DNA of 64,000 nt from Streptococcaceae bacterium (GCA_022484805.1 JAKVKP010000003.1:62001-126000); one strand, 5' to 3'. Counted from the stretch's first letter, positions 9,078 to 18,577 are shown. The notes: generated from the letters alone by a model not told the origin. Program-made: numbers and translations.

Positions 9078-9602
9078 TCATATCAATTTATTTTGAAAGC
9101 GCATATCATAATTACTTGCTAATTTTCGCCAAACACGCTTTTCTCGTGCTCGATTAATCTTAGTACTCCAAGCATCACTCTCAACCAATGGGCGAACTAA
9201 AATGCTCTTGACACCAACGCGATTGGCAGCTCGGATATCCGTCATTAATTGATCACCGATAAATACAACCTCTCTTTTATCTAGAGATAATTGCTTTAAT
9301 GCTCTTTTGATACCTAAGCTAAAGGGCTTCATCGCACGACTAACGGATAAAATACCAAAGGGCTCGACTGCTTTTTTTACTCGCTTCGAATTGTTATTTG
9401 AGACCACAAGTACAGGAATGCCAGCCTCAGACATCTCTTTCAGCCAATCACGGAGTTCCTTAGTACCATTCGGATTATCCCAAGCAATCAGTGTATTATC
9501 CAAATCAACTAAGACTGCTTTGAACCCTTTACTCCGAAAATCACTTGGCTTAATATGATAAACACGTTCAATTAACCAGGTTGGTTTATAATTTTCAATC
9601 AT
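9078..9602 (-). CDS. yqeG: YqeG family HAD-IIIA phosphatase
   Basis: Small cytosolic HAD hydrolase, 174 residues. Motif I is VDLDNTL with Asp33 and Asp35, motif II is VVSNN, and motif IV is GDQLMTDI near residue 117. The family is linked by context to YqeH and ribosome or cofactor genes. The reading frame overlaps the end of aroD by 8 bp, and yqeH follows 46 bp later. Its physiological substrate is not known to me. Confidence 0.93.
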   Translation of the reverse strand: MIENYKPTWLIERVYHIKPSDFRSKGFKAVLVDLDNTLIAWDNPNGTKELRDWLKEMSEAGIPVLVVSNNNSKRVKKAVEPFGILSVSRAMKPFSLGIKRALKQLSLDKREVVFIGDQLMTDIRAANRVGVKSILVRPLVESDAWSTKINRAREKRVWRKLASNYDMRFQNKLI

Positions 9603-10284
9603 TATATTTTCCTTTAAATGTATTTAATAACTGTTTTGTCTCATCGACAGACAGCTGACCTGGAGCCGAGCTCGCTTCTACACTGGCAAAGGTCCATGCA
9701 GAACCAGTCAGGTTCCCCGAAACACGAGTAAACTTGCCTAATTCCCCCATTGACATTGTCACTAACTTTGTTTTATTAATTGCTGCATAGCGTGCGGTTA
9801 AAGATAAAACCTGTGTCACATCTAAAAAATTCGTAGGCATCACGGCAATTTTAACAATCGCTGGCTTTAGGACTAACATTTTAGATAATCGATATTCTAA
9901 GTCTGTTGGTGTTTCATCAAAATTATGATAGCTAGCAACCACCTTGATAGCATTTTCTTGACAAAGCTGATTAAATTCAGCGTAAACCTCTGAATAAGAA
10001 AAAAATTCAAAATCAAGATAGGCAGGTTTCTGAGCAATTAGCTTTTTTTGCAATTCAAGATAAGCATCAACTTCTAGGTCAAGATTTCCACCCTCTGACT
10101 TGGTTCTAACGGTAAAAAGTAAGGGTTGACTAAATTGAGCCTTCAAGGCCTGAGCAACCTCAATAATTGCCTCAAAATCTGTATAATCGACACGCCACTC
10201 GATAATATCAACAGCTTGATATTGTGCCACCTGAATCGGTTCACTCAGATTTTTTATTAGAATTGGTGCTACGATTTTAGTCAT
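9595..10284 (-). CDS. aroD: Type I 3-dehydroquinate dehydratase AroD
   Basis: Third step of the shikimate pathway, dehydration of 3-dehydroquinate through a Schiff base. EWRVD (29-33), catalytic His120 in SYHNF, Schiff-base Lys145 in VKIAVMP, Arg187 in GKFTR, and the C-terminal GSAWTFA...SSAPGQ loop are all visible. The 229 residues match the type I family. The start overlaps the stop of the methyltransferase gene (ATGA) and the end overlaps yqeG, so it is part of the block. No other aro gene is in the window. Confidence 0.95.
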   Translation of the reverse strand: MTKIVAPILIKNLSEPIQVAQYQAVDIIEWRVDYTDFEAIIEVAQALKAQFSQPLLFTVRTKSEGGNLDLEVDAYLELQKKLIAQKPAYLDFEFFSYSEVYAEFNQLCQENAIKVVASYHNFDETPTDLEYRLSKMLVLKPAIVKIAVMPTNFLDVTQVLSLTARYAAINKTKLVTMSMGELGKFTRVSGNLTGSAWTFASVEASSAPGQLSVDETKQLLNTFKGKYND

Positions 10285-11462
10285 TTCTTCACCTCTATTA
10301 CAAAAACTTTCAAATAATTGGAATCAATCTGTTTAGGATTACTTCTATAATCACTCGGCAATCTAAAAACTTCTTTAAATTCATACTGATGATTGACCAG
10401 ACTATTTTTTAACATTTTTTTAAAATCAGCAATTGGATAATTCTGTGCATTAGTCGATGCGATAATCACACCATTTGGATTGAGCAAGGACAGCGCACCC
10501 TCAATTAAATCCCGATAATTTTTTTGTACTGAGAAAACTTTACGCTTATTCCGTGCAAAACTTGGCGGATCAATAATAATTAAATCATATTTTAAGCCCT
10601 TACGACTTGCATATTTATAATACTCAAAGGTGTCCATTACCACAAAACGATGATGACTCAAATCAATTTGGTTTAATTCAAAATGAGCGCGACTTAATTC
10701 AACACTTCGTTTGGCTAAATCAACACTGGTGGTTTCAAGCGCTCCTCCCATCGCAGCAGCAACACTAAAGGCTGCAGTATAGCTAAAAAGATTGAGTACA
10801 CGCCTATCTCTTGCGTAATGCTCTAATAATCGCCCTCTAACCTCACGCTGATCTAAGAAAATACCAGTCATCAAGCCGTCATTTAAATGTGTCGCATACT
10901 GAATGCCATTTTCAAGAATAATATTAACATTTGGATGCATCTCACCAAAAATATGCTCGGATTCAAGATTTGCTCCTTTAAATCGATTTTTAGCGTATCC
11001 ACCCTTAATTTCTGGAAATACCGCTTGGAATGCTGCAACAATTAAATCTTGTTGTTGTGCAATGAAAGCGTTATACCAAGAAAAAATGACAAATTCATGG
11101 TATAATTCTACTCTAAGACCACCTAAACAATCACCTTCATCGTTAAAAAGACAAAATGCATTGGTCAATGATTGTTTAAAATAGTGAGCGCGTAGCTCTT
11201 TAGCACGCTCAAAGCGTTCCACTAATAATTGATAGCTAAATGAATCCTTTTTATTACTATAAACCCAACCGATGCCTTTATTTTGGGCTGATAAGTATGC
11301 ACTAGCGACAAAAGTATCCTTAGTATCAAGCAGTTCAACCACTTGATTGTCTGGCAGCGTATCTAATTGCTTAGCGATGTTGGAAAAATCTTGAGTTAAG
11401 AGCAGTTGTTTACCTGCTATAATTTGTTTTTTTAGTTTTTCTGTAATTCTAATTTTAGTCAT
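10281..11462 (-). CDS. Class I SAM-dependent rRNA methyltransferase (RlmI-like)
   Basis: Predicted 23S rRNA cytosine-C5 methyltransferase of the RlmI/RlmK-C type. The N-terminal region (about 1-70) resembles a PUA-like RNA-binding part. The Rossmann fold begins at VLNLFSYTAAFSVAAA (about 226-241), with an acidic SAM-ribose residue in TSVDLAKRS. Catalytic motif IV is IIDPPSFAR (about 298-306). The length is 393 residues. It is the first gene of the leftward block and overlaps aroD by 4 bp. The modified nucleotide is not provable from the sequence. Confidence 0.88.
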   Translation of the reverse strand: MTKIRITEKLKKQIIAGKQLLLTQDFSNIAKQLDTLPDNQVVELLDTKDTFVASAYLSAQNKGIGWVYSNKKDSFSYQLLVERFERAKELRAHYFKQSLTNAFCLFNDEGDCLGGLRVELYHEFVIFSWYNAFIAQQQDLIVAAFQAVFPEIKGGYAKNRFKGANLESEHIFGEMHPNVNIILENGIQYATHLNDGLMTGIFLDQREVRGRLLEHYARDRRVLNLFSYTAAFSVAAAMGGALETTSVDLAKRSVELSRAHFELNQIDLSHHRFVVMDTFEYYKYASRKGLKYDLIIIDPPSFARNKRKVFSVQKNYRDLIEGALSLLNPNGVIIASTNAQNYPIADFKKMLKNSLVNHQYEFKEVFRLPSDYRSNPKQIDSNYLKVFVIEVKK

Positions 11463-11576
11463 AACCCCAGTATATCAAATTTATCAAGAGATGTTTAAAT
11501 TTTCCCTAAGATTTTTAATTCTAATTGACTTGTATTTTATTTGAGAGTAAAATTTTGAGAGATTGATTTTCATATC

Positions 11577-11585
11577 TGCTATAAT
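11577..11585 (+). promoter_or_regulatory. Extended -10 promoter element for ltaS
   Basis: TGCTATAAT (TGn plus exact TATAAT) lies about 84 bases before the GTG start of the LTA synthase gene. The possible -35 TTGAGA is 19 bases upstream, a poor distance, so the extended -10 carries the call. Confidence 0.55.
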
Positions 11586-11668
11586 GACGATTATTTATTA
11601 ATATAGATTAATTATTTTTATTTTCTGATAAAACTACTAATAATTGTCTTTCGGAAAGGACATTACTC

Positions 11669-13816
11669 GTGCTGATTACTAAACTTAAAAATTTTTTCAA
11701 GACACGTCTTGGTTTAATTATTATTTTATTAATAATCTATTGGTTTAAAACGATTTTCGCCTATTTTATTGATTTTCATCTCGAAATTGATAGTATTTTC
11801 CAATATATTATTTTATTCATCAATCCATTTGCAACGGGCTTATTTTTCTTGAGTATTGCGCTTTATTTTAAAAATACCAAGGTTTTTTATACTGTCCTGT
11901 TCATACTTTACTTTCTATTAAACATTGTGCTATTTGCCAATGCCGTTTATTATCGTGAATTTTCAGACTTTATTACCATTAATACAGTCTTAGGCTCAAG
12001 CAAAGTCGCTTCTGGGTTAGGTGAAAGTGCTATTCAATTATTTAGATTCTGGGATTTAATTTATATCTTCGATTTCTTTATTTTAATTGGACTCAAAATA
12101 ACCAAGCGTTTCAAAACAGACCAAAAACCTTTTAACAAAAGAGCTGCCTTTGCAGTTTCATGGATTGCGATTTTAACTTTCTCAGCGAACCTATTTTTAG
12201 CCGAAACTGACCGCTCAGAATTATTAACCAGAACATTTTCAAGAGACTATTTAGTTAAATATTTAGGATTAAACGCCTTCACAATTTATGATGGTATTCA
12301 GACCTATAACACCAATCAGATTCGGGCTAAGGCGACGCCTCAAGACTTATCAAGTGTTACCGAATACGTGAGTGAGCATTATGCTGCTCCTAATTCACAA
12401 TATTACGGCAAGGCAAAGGGCAAAAATGTTATCTACATCCATTTAGAAAGCTTCCAGCAATTCTTAATAGACTATAAGCTGACTGATGAAAATGGGGTTC
12501 AACATGAAGTTACGCCGTTTCTAAACTCACTATTTCATAGTCAAGAAACTTATGCCTTCGATAACTTTTTCAATCAGGTCAAAGCTGGAAAAACAAGCGA
12601 TGCTGAAACAATGTTTGAAAATAGCTTATTTGGTCTCAATCAAGGTTCACTTTTCACACAACTTGGCGGGAAAAATACCTTTGAAGCAGCACCAAATATT
12701 TTAGCACAAAATGGAGATTACACCTCTGCAGTTTTCCATGGCAATGCCGGTACTTTTTGGAATCGAAATGAAACTTACAAACAGTTTGGCTATAATTATT
12801 TCTTTGACTCAAGCTATTACGACGTCACCTCGGATAATTCGTTCCAATATGGTTTGCATGATAAGCCGTTTTTTGAACAATCCATTCGTTATCTAGAGCA
12901 TTTGCAACAACCGTTTTATGCTAAGTTCATTACCGTAAGTAATCATTATCCTTATGAGCAATTTACCAATAGTGAATCAGGCTTCCCATTAGCTACTACT
13001 GATGACGATACAATTAATGGCTACTTTGCAACCGCAAACTATCTTGATACAGCTGTCAAAGAGTTTTTTGATTATCTAAAAGCTTCTGGCCTATATGATA
13101 ATTCAATTATTGTCCTCTATGGTGATCATTACGGTATTTCAAATTCAAGAAATACATCACTAGCCCCATTACTTGGTATGGATGCTGAAACTTGGAATGA
13201 TTATAACAACGCCATGATGCAACGTGTGCCTTATATGATTGTAAATCCTGGAGATACTGAAGGTCACATTGACCATACATATGGTGGTGAGATTGATGCC
13301 TTACCTACACTACTTCATTTCTTAGGTGTCGATACTTCAAAATATTTACAATTAGGTCAAGATTTATTGTCCACCGAGCATGATCAAATTGTAGCGTTTA
13401 GAAATAACAACTTTGTTTCAAAAGATATCACAGTCATAGGCGATCGTGTCTATAATACTGAAACAGGCGTTGAAATTACTAATCCTGATGAAAACACAAC
13501 CGCATTAATTAAAAGTGATAAAGAGGCGGTACAAAAACAACTGGCGATTTCCGATCAAATTAATAATGGCGATTTACTGCGCTTCTACAAAGACAGTGGT
13601 CTAGAAAATGTTGATCCAAGTAAAATTAATTATAAAGACCAACTAGGACAGCTCAAGACAATTGAAAAAGATAAGGGCGATGATTCAACCAGCCTATTTT
13701 CTAAAAATGGCGATAAAACGACCCAGTCCTTATTTAAAACTGAAACCTATCAAGAGCTCAATCCAACTCAGTCATCTGCTACAGAAAGCAGTTCAAGCAC
13801 AAGCGAAGCTGAATAA
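11669..13816 (+). CDS. ltaS: Lipoteichoic acid synthase family sulfatase-fold protein
   Basis: Membrane enzyme polymerising glycerol phosphate from phosphatidylglycerol onto a glycolipid anchor. Five hydrophobic segments (about residues 10-190) precede an extracellular sulfatase-fold domain. The catalytic nucleophile is Thr309 in GKTSDAE, with downstream metal sites including YGDHYG. The 715 residues end in a Ser/Thr/Glu-rich tail, as in streptococcal relatives. The start is GTG with AAAGGA about 10 bases upstream, and no better ATG is near. It is monocistronic, ending in a strong terminator. Paralogues (LTA primase, other phosphoglycerol transferases) cannot be fully excluded. Confidence 0.88.
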   Translation: MLITKLKNFFKTRLGLIIILLIIYWFKTIFAYFIDFHLEIDSIFQYIILFINPFATGLFFLSIALYFKNTKVFYTVLFILYFLLNIVLFANAVYYREFSDFITINTVLGSSKVASGLGESAIQLFRFWDLIYIFDFFILIGLKITKRFKTDQKPFNKRAAFAVSWIAILTFSANLFLAETDRSELLTRTFSRDYLVKYLGLNAFTIYDGIQTYNTNQIRAKATPQDLSSVTEYVSEHYAAPNSQYYGKAKGKNVIYIHLESFQQFLIDYKLTDENGVQHEVTPFLNSLFHSQETYAFDNFFNQVKAGKTSDAETMFENSLFGLNQGSLFTQLGGKNTFEAAPNILAQNGDYTSAVFHGNAGTFWNRNETYKQFGYNYFFDSSYYDVTSDNSFQYGLHDKPFFEQSIRYLEHLQQPFYAKFITVSNHYPYEQFTNSESGFPLATTDDDTINGYFATANYLDTAVKEFFDYLKASGLYDNSIIVLYGDHYGISNSRNTSLAPLLGMDAETWNDYNNAMMQRVPYMIVNPGDTEGHIDHTYGGEIDALPTLLHFLGVDTSKYLQLGQDLLSTEHDQIVAFRNNNFVSKDITVIGDRVYNTETGVEITNPDENTTALIKSDKEAVQKQLAISDQINNGDLLRFYKDSGLENVDPSKINYKDQLGQLKTIEKDKGDDSTSLFSKNGDKTTQSLFKTETYQELNPTQSSATESSSSTSEAE

Positions 13817-13822
13817 TATGTA

Positions 13823-13873
13823 GCCTTCTAACATTAGATTAATTATTTAAATCTAATGTTAGAAGGCTTTTTT
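13823..13873 (+). terminator. Intrinsic terminator of ltaS
   Basis: A perfect 18-19-base inverted repeat (GCCTTCTAACATTAGATT and its complement) with a short AT loop is followed directly by six T residues. Confidence 0.9.
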
Positions 13874-13931
13874 AGTATTCAAATTCAAGTTAATTTTAAA
13901 ACTTTTTTCATTTTATGCGCACAAGTCCTTA

Positions 13932-13940
13932 TGTTATAAT
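13932..13940 (+). promoter_or_regulatory. Extended -10 promoter of the HAD pair
   Basis: TGTTATAAT (TGn plus exact TATAAT) lies 32 bases before the ATG at 13972. It sits inside an upstream in-frame extension of the HAD gene, which argues that the extension is not translated. Confidence 0.7.
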
Positions 13941-13971
13941 TAATCTAATCTGGTTTTTAAAGGGAGTCCAA

Positions 13972-14751
13972 ATGGCTAATTACAAAGGCGTTGTCTTCTT
14001 TGATTTAGACGGTACGCTATTAAACCAAAATGCTGAAGTTACACCTGAAATTCAAAAGACAATTGAACAGCTAAAGAAAAATCAAATCTTACCAGTCATC
14101 GCAACTGGACGAACCAAACGTGAAGTCAAAAAAATTATGGAAGATGCTAAAATAAGCGCTCTAATTGCAATGAATGGCATGTATATTGAAATTGAAAATC
14201 AAGAAATATATCGCGCAGAAATACCTGCTAAAGCCATCCACGAGCTCATTAAATTTGCGAGAGCACTAGATGACGAAATTGCTTATTATACTCCTGACCA
14301 TATTTACTGTTCAGGAAACAATCAAAATCTTGTTAATCATTATCGACATTTTAAAGTTCAATCACCTGAAGTTAATACTCAGATTATTGACCAAACAATT
14401 TTTTCAATGCTTTTAGTTGGCAATCAACAAAAAGAAGCAAGTGAAATTTATCAAAAAGCTTTTCCAAGCTTGACATTTTATCGTAATTCTCCTTATTCAA
14501 TTGATGTTACTAATCATGGTACTAATAAAGGAACTGGTGTTAAGCAGCTAAAACAGATATTAAAAATTGAAAATCAGCCGAGTTTTGCATTCGGAGATGG
14601 TAATAATGACTTTGCCTTATTAGAAGCCTGTGACTTTAAAATCGCAATGGGTAATGCCGTAGAACCATTAAAAAGAATCGCTAGTTACATTACTGCCAGT
14701 AATACACAGGGTGGTATTGAACAAGCACTCAACTATTTTAAACTGATTTAA
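13972..14751 (+). CDS. Cof-type HAD-IIB phosphatase (first of tandem pair)
   Basis: Cytosolic sugar- or nucleotide-phosphatase of the Cof/YbjI group. Motif I is FFDLDGTLL near residue 10, motif II IATGRT, motif III the Lys in GTNKGTGVK, and motif IV FGDGNNDF. The length is 259 residues. An in-frame ATG exists at 13915, but it is upstream of the promoter element; AAGGGAG at 13960-13966 precedes the ATG at 13972, so the shorter form is chosen. It is closely similar to the next gene (shared motifs, same length), indicating tandem duplication. The substrate is unknown. Confidence 0.9.
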   Translation: MANYKGVVFFDLDGTLLNQNAEVTPEIQKTIEQLKKNQILPVIATGRTKREVKKIMEDAKISALIAMNGMYIEIENQEIYRAEIPAKAIHELIKFARALDDEIAYYTPDHIYCSGNNQNLVNHYRHFKVQSPEVNTQIIDQTIFSMLLVGNQQKEASEIYQKAFPSLTFYRNSPYSIDVTNHGTNKGTGVKQLKQILKIENQPSFAFGDGNNDFALLEACDFKIAMGNAVEPLKRIASYITASNTQGGIEQALNYFKLI

Positions 14752-14778
14752 ATTGATACAAAATACAAGGAGATCCTA

Positions 14779-15552
14779 ATGAAACCCAAAGCAATTTGCT
14801 TTTTTGACTTAGATGGCACTTTACTTAACGCACATTCTAAGGTTGATGCTCAAGTCGCCCAGACGATTCATCAGCTCAAAAATAATAATATTTTACCAGT
14901 AATTGCATCTGGTCGTTCCCCCTTTGAAGTACGTGATATCATGACTGCCTCAGGCATTGACTCGATGATTGCAATGAATGGACAATTAATTGAAATTGAA
15001 AATCGTGTTTTATTTGATGATACAATTCCTGCATCAATTGCTAAATCTTTCATTTCAATCGCCGAAAAAAGGCAACAAGAAATCGTGTTTTATAATCAGG
15101 CTGAATTTTGGACCAAACAGCATAGTGCAACAATGGCTAAAGCTTATCGTTCAATTAATCAAAATTTACCCGCAATCGAAACAAGCCCAGCCAAGCTAAA
15201 TCACATTAATTTATTATTAATTATTTTAAAAGATGAAGATTCTTATGCAGACTACCAAGAAGCCTTTCCTGAATTAACATTTTTTAGAAACAATCCCAAT
15301 ATTGTGGACGTTGTTTTAGGTGAAAATAATAAAGGTACAGGTGTCAAGCAAACCTTGAAGCTAATGAATCTTGACGTCCCAACCTTCGCCTTTGGAGACG
15401 GACCAAATGATTTTGATCTATTTAAAGCTTGCGACTATAAAATTGCGATGGGTAATGCAGTTGATGGTTTGAAAGAAATTGCTGATTTTGTCACCAAGAC
15501 TAATTTGGATGGCGGAATTAAATACGCACTAGAGCATTATCAGCTGATCTAA
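14779..15552 (+). CDS. Cof-type HAD-IIB phosphatase (second of tandem pair)
   Basis: Paralogue of the preceding gene: FFDLDGTLL, IASGRS, the Lys motif NNKGTGVK and FGDGPNDF are present in the same order, and the C-termini (GGI.YAL...QLI versus GGIEQAL...KLI) correspond. The length is 257 residues, with a strong AAGGAG site before the ATG and 27 bp after the first copy, so probably cotranscribed. As in most Cof-type proteins the substrate cannot be read from sequence. Divergence in the cap domain suggests different substrate ranges; this is inference. Confidence 0.9.
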   Translation: MKPKAICFFDLDGTLLNAHSKVDAQVAQTIHQLKNNNILPVIASGRSPFEVRDIMTASGIDSMIAMNGQLIEIENRVLFDDTIPASIAKSFISIAEKRQQEIVFYNQAEFWTKQHSATMAKAYRSINQNLPAIETSPAKLNHINLLLIILKDEDSYADYQEAFPELTFFRNNPNIVDVVLGENNKGTGVKQTLKLMNLDVPTFAFGDGPNDFDLFKACDYKIAMGNAVDGLKEIADFVTKTNLDGGIKYALEHYQLI

Positions 15553-15765
15553 CAAAACTACTTTTTACACTAAACACTTAATCGTAAGGGAACTTCAATT
15601 ACCTGAATACTTACTTTTAAGTCAATATTCATAAACAATTAGTCAATGATAGCCTCTTACGTGAATCTATTTAAGTAAGAAATTTTTTAGCCTATAAGCC
15701 TTTGTCTACCAACCACAGTTATCAAACTAGTTATTTCAGCTTTTCAATATAATAAGGAGAAAAAA

Positions 15766-16710
15766 ATGCCAACTTTAAAAACAAATTTTTATAATTATAC
15801 TTTTGAAAACCCCTTTATGAATGCCTCTGGTGTGCATTGTATGACCATTGAAGACATAGATGGACTTGCGCATTCTAATGCTGGTAGCTTTGTAACAAAA
15901 TCAGCAACAAAAGCAGCGCGGACAGGTAATCCTGAACCACGTTATATTAATCTCGAATTTGGCTCCATTAACTCAATGGGCTTGCCCAATAATGGACTTG
16001 ATTATTATCTTGACGATGCGATTCGTCGTCAAAAGGAAACCCCTAATCAAGCATTTATTTTATCCGTGGCTAGCTACGAGGGCTTTCATGAATATGTTGA
16101 AAATATGCGGACGATTCAAAATTCTGATTATGATGGACTAGTTGAACTCAACCTTTCTTGCCCAAATGTACCTGGAAAGCCCCAAATGGCCTACGACTTT
16201 GATGATACTGAACGTCTCTTAACTGAAATTACAGCATTTTATACTAAACCATTTGGTGTCAAGCTACCACCATACTTTGATTTATTGCATTTTGACCAAA
16301 TGGCTAAAATTTTAAATCAATTTCCGATTCAATTTATCAACTCGATTAATTCAATTGGTAATGGGCTTTACATTGACGCTGAAACAGATACTGTTGTTAT
16401 TAAACCTAAAGCTGGCTTTGGCGGTATCGGAGGCGAATATGTCAAACCGACTGCCCTAGCTAACGTTCGCGCCTTTTATACGCGCTTACGAGATGATATT
16501 CAGATTATTGGCACTGGCGGTATTTTGACTGGTCAGGACGCTTACGAACACTTACTTTGTGGTGCAACAATGCTTCAAATCGGTACACAGCTTGAAAAAG
16601 AAGGGCTAACTGTTTTTGATCGTGTCCAAAAGGAATTACTAGAAATTATGACCAAAAAAGGTTATGACACAATTGATGACTTTAGAGGAAAACTGAAAGC
16701 AATTGATTAA
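15766..16710 (+). CDS. pyrD: Dihydroorotate dehydrogenase class 1A (fumarate)
   Basis: Cytosolic FMN enzyme of pyrimidine synthesis. Catalytic Cys132 lies in [12 protein letters not shown], the hallmark of the fumarate-using class 1A (PyrDA) rather than the NAD-linked or quinone-linked types. FMN contacts include SVASYEG, GVKLPPY, and the C-terminal GTGGI and GATMLQIGT. The length is 314 residues. AAGGAG precedes the ATG. No other pyr gene is nearby, so it is an orphan locus, as is common for pyrDA in lactic acid bacteria. The 213-bp spacer before it shows no recognisable PyrR-type structure. Confidence 0.95.
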   Translation: MPTLKTNFYNYTFENPFMNASGVHCMTIEDIDGLAHSNAGSFVTKSATKAARTGNPEPRYINLEFGSINSMGLPNNGLDYYLDDAIRRQKETPNQAFILSVASYEGFHEYVENMRTIQNSDYDGLVELNLSCPNVPGKPQMAYDFDDTERLLTEITAFYTKPFGVKLPPYFDLLHFDQMAKILNQFPIQFINSINSIGNGLYIDAETDTVVIKPKAGFGGIGGEYVKPTALANVRAFYTRLRDDIQIIGTGGILTGQDAYEHLLCGATMLQIGTQLEKEGLTVFDRVQKELLEIMTKKGYDTIDDFRGKLKAID

Positions 16711-17010
16711 CTGAAAAGCTAATCAGGTATCTTCTCTAAGGTGCTGAATGTACTCGCTCGTGATTTTGTAAAAAATTAATCTAGCCTTATGGATTAACTC
16801 TAAGCGATAAAATCGCTAAGCACTTAACCAATCACATCCACGACCTGTAAATGCTAAAGCATTAACACGTCTGGACTTCAACGGTCTGTGTTTAGGAAAA
16901 TAGATGGTTTATACGCCACAAAACGTCCGTTTCAGCATTTTTAACTAAACATCAATGCATTTAGTCAACGCCTAAGCGGCATTTACTTACTTGCGTTACA
17001 AGTCCTTCGC
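16711..17010. other. Gene-free spacer with short palindromes
   Basis: This stretch between pyrD and the convergent dinB has no credible reading frame. Base composition looks less AT-rich than the neighbouring spacers. Several small perfect palindromes occur (AGCGAT/ATCGCT near 16802, AATGCT/AGCATT near 16850). It resembles a degenerate dispersed intergenic element rather than unique leader DNA, but I cannot confirm copies elsewhere. Confidence 0.35.
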
Positions 17011-17049
17011 AAAAATGGTATTTTACACTTTGTGTAAAATACCATTTTT
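17011..17049. repeat. 18-bp perfect inverted repeat (hairpin element)
   Basis: Left arm 17011-17028 and right arm 17032-17049 are perfect complements with a 3-base loop (TTT). The arm begins AAAAATGGTATTTTACAC. The A/T ends of the stem would allow bidirectional termination between pyrD and dinB. The 16 bases GCAAAAATGGTATTTT, starting at 17009, recur at 52905 inside another hairpin. Confidence 0.75.
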
Positions 17050-17091
17050 ACGAATTTTTCATAAAAAATTTGTTTTATCCACTGGCGAAAA

Positions 17092-18192
17092 TTACCATAA
17101 ATCCAATTCCAATTGCTCTGTTTCTAAAGAGTATAAACCTGTCACCGTCACACCCAATAAGCGAATCCCCTCATCCAAACCACCAACCTCTTGAAAAAGA
17201 TTTTCAGCAAAGTATATAATATCCCTCGCTTGAAAAATTTTTAAATCAGTGCTAATTCGTTTGGTTTTCGTTGCAAAGCTTTTTGTTCTAACTTTAATCA
17301 CCACTGTCTGTCCATATTGATCCTTCTCTGACAGAATGCTGGCGATTTTATCAGCAAACTTCTGCAATTCTGAATTCACCTGCTCCTCAGTCACTAAAGG
17401 AGTGCCATAGGTGTTCTCCTTACCAATTGATTTACGCACTCTGACCACCTTAACCGGTGCATTATGGATTCCCCTCACCTTTCGATAAAGCGAATAGCCC
17501 ATTTTTCCAAAATTATTAATTAAGTCCATTTCAGAAACTGCAAGTAATTCTTCTCCTGTGTAAATACCTAATTGATGGAAGTGTTCAACACTTTTCTTAC
17601 CAATTCCGTAAAATTTTTCAATTGGCAGCTGTCTTAAAAAATCTTGAGCATGCTCTGGAGTGATTACTGTTAAACCGTGTGGCTTTTCATAATCTGAACC
17701 AAGTTTTGCCAAAAATTTATTATAAGAAACACCTGCCGAACAAGTTAATCTTAGTTCATTCCAAATATCATGCTGAATCATTTTAGCAATTTTAATCGCA
17801 GAATGTGAATTCATTTTGTTTTCTGTCACATCTAAATAGGCTTCATCAATCGACAATGGTTCAATAATGTCCGTATATCGTTGAAAAATTTGACGTACCT
17901 GTTGAGAAACTTGACTATATTTTTGATAATTACCAGCAATAAAGATGGCCTTTGGGCATAGCTCATATGCCTCTGAGGCACTCATAGCAGAATGAATGCC
18001 GTATTCTCTTGCCTTATAATTCGCTGTTGAAACAACACCACGACCACCAGTCTCCTTCGGATGACGTGCAATCACAACCGCTTTATCCTTTAAATCTGGA
18101 TTATCTCTCATCTCAACAGAAGCAAAAAAAGCATCCATATCAATATGTAGTATTTTTCTTGAAACATCATTATGTAAAGGAAAAATCAGCAT
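17092..18192 (-). CDS. dinB: DNA polymerase IV (Y family)
   Basis: Error-prone translesion polymerase. Catalytic acidic residues lie in HIDMDAFFASVE (about 17-28) and SIDEAYLDVT (about 108-117). Then come the helix-hairpin-helix region (FYGIGKKSVEHFHQLGI) and the little-finger domain. It ends in QLELDLW, a usable beta-clamp binding peptide of the QLxLF kind. The length is 366 residues. Start at 18192 places the catalytic motif at the usual distance. It is transcribed alone. Confidence 0.95.
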   Translation of the reverse strand: MLIFPLHNDVSRKILHIDMDAFFASVEMRDNPDLKDKAVVIARHPKETGGRGVVSTANYKAREYGIHSAMSASEAYELCPKAIFIAGNYQKYSQVSQQVRQIFQRYTDIIEPLSIDEAYLDVTENKMNSHSAIKIAKMIQHDIWNELRLTCSAGVSYNKFLAKLGSDYEKPHGLTVITPEHAQDFLRQLPIEKFYGIGKKSVEHFHQLGIYTGEELLAVSEMDLINNFGKMGYSLYRKVRGIHNAPVKVVRVRKSIGKENTYGTPLVTEEQVNSELQKFADKIASILSEKDQYGQTVVIKVRTKSFATKTKRISTDLKIFQARDIIYFAENLFQEVGGLDEGIRLLGVTVTGLYSLETEQLELDLW

Positions 18193-18344
18193 CGCCTACT
18201 CCTTAATCAATTATTCACTAATTATAGTATAATCCTATTTCAATTTTTTTGAAATAGAAATAATTCAAATCATGGCAACTAAATTTCTTAAGAAATAATA
18301 AGCATTTTAAAATTGCTACTGTTTCAATATATTATCAGACTCGG

Positions 18345-18409
18345 CTTTGTGATTGCTCAATAAATTTCGCATAATGTAAGCCTTTTCCGACTTTTTTCAC
18401 ATCACAAAG
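18345..18409. promoter_or_regulatory. Inverted CTTTGTGAT/ATCACAAAG pair upstream of pflB
   Basis: CTTTGTGAT at 18345-18353 and its exact complement ATCACAAAG at 18401-18409 are 47 bases apart, 170-230 bases before pflB. TTGTGA half sites are typical of Rex operators, but the usual close spacing is missing. It could instead be a hairpin. Low confidence. Confidence 0.3.
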
Positions 18410-18494
18410 ATATTTAGTCGTCAAAAAATAAAACAGTTTACTATTTTATTCAATCTGTTATATAAGAGAAAAGGCTATAAAACGCTATTTTCAG

Positions 18495-18523
18495 TTGTGG
18501 AAGCGATTTCTATATGGTATAGT
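18495..18523 (+). promoter_or_regulatory. Promoter of pflB
   Basis: TTGTGG (18495-18500), a 17-base spacer, then TATAGT (18518-18523) with an upstream TG (extended -10). It lies 55 bases before the ATG. A cre-like site falls inside the spacer. Confidence 0.65.
18498..18511 (+). promoter_or_regulatory. cre-like CcpA operator in the pflB promoter
   Basis: TGGAAGCGATTTCT matches the cre consensus TGnAAnCGnTnWCA at every fixed base except the last. It lies between the -35 and -10 elements, a position that would give repression by CcpA/HPr-Ser-P. Confidence 0.6.
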
Positions 18524-18577
18524 TATCTTGTAAATGAAACAGTAAACCTTTTTTAAAAGCGTAAAGGAGACTAATCA

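Noticed and set aside
16991-17194. 67-codon rightward frame after pyrD
   Set aside because: It runs through the hairpin and into the antisense of dinB.
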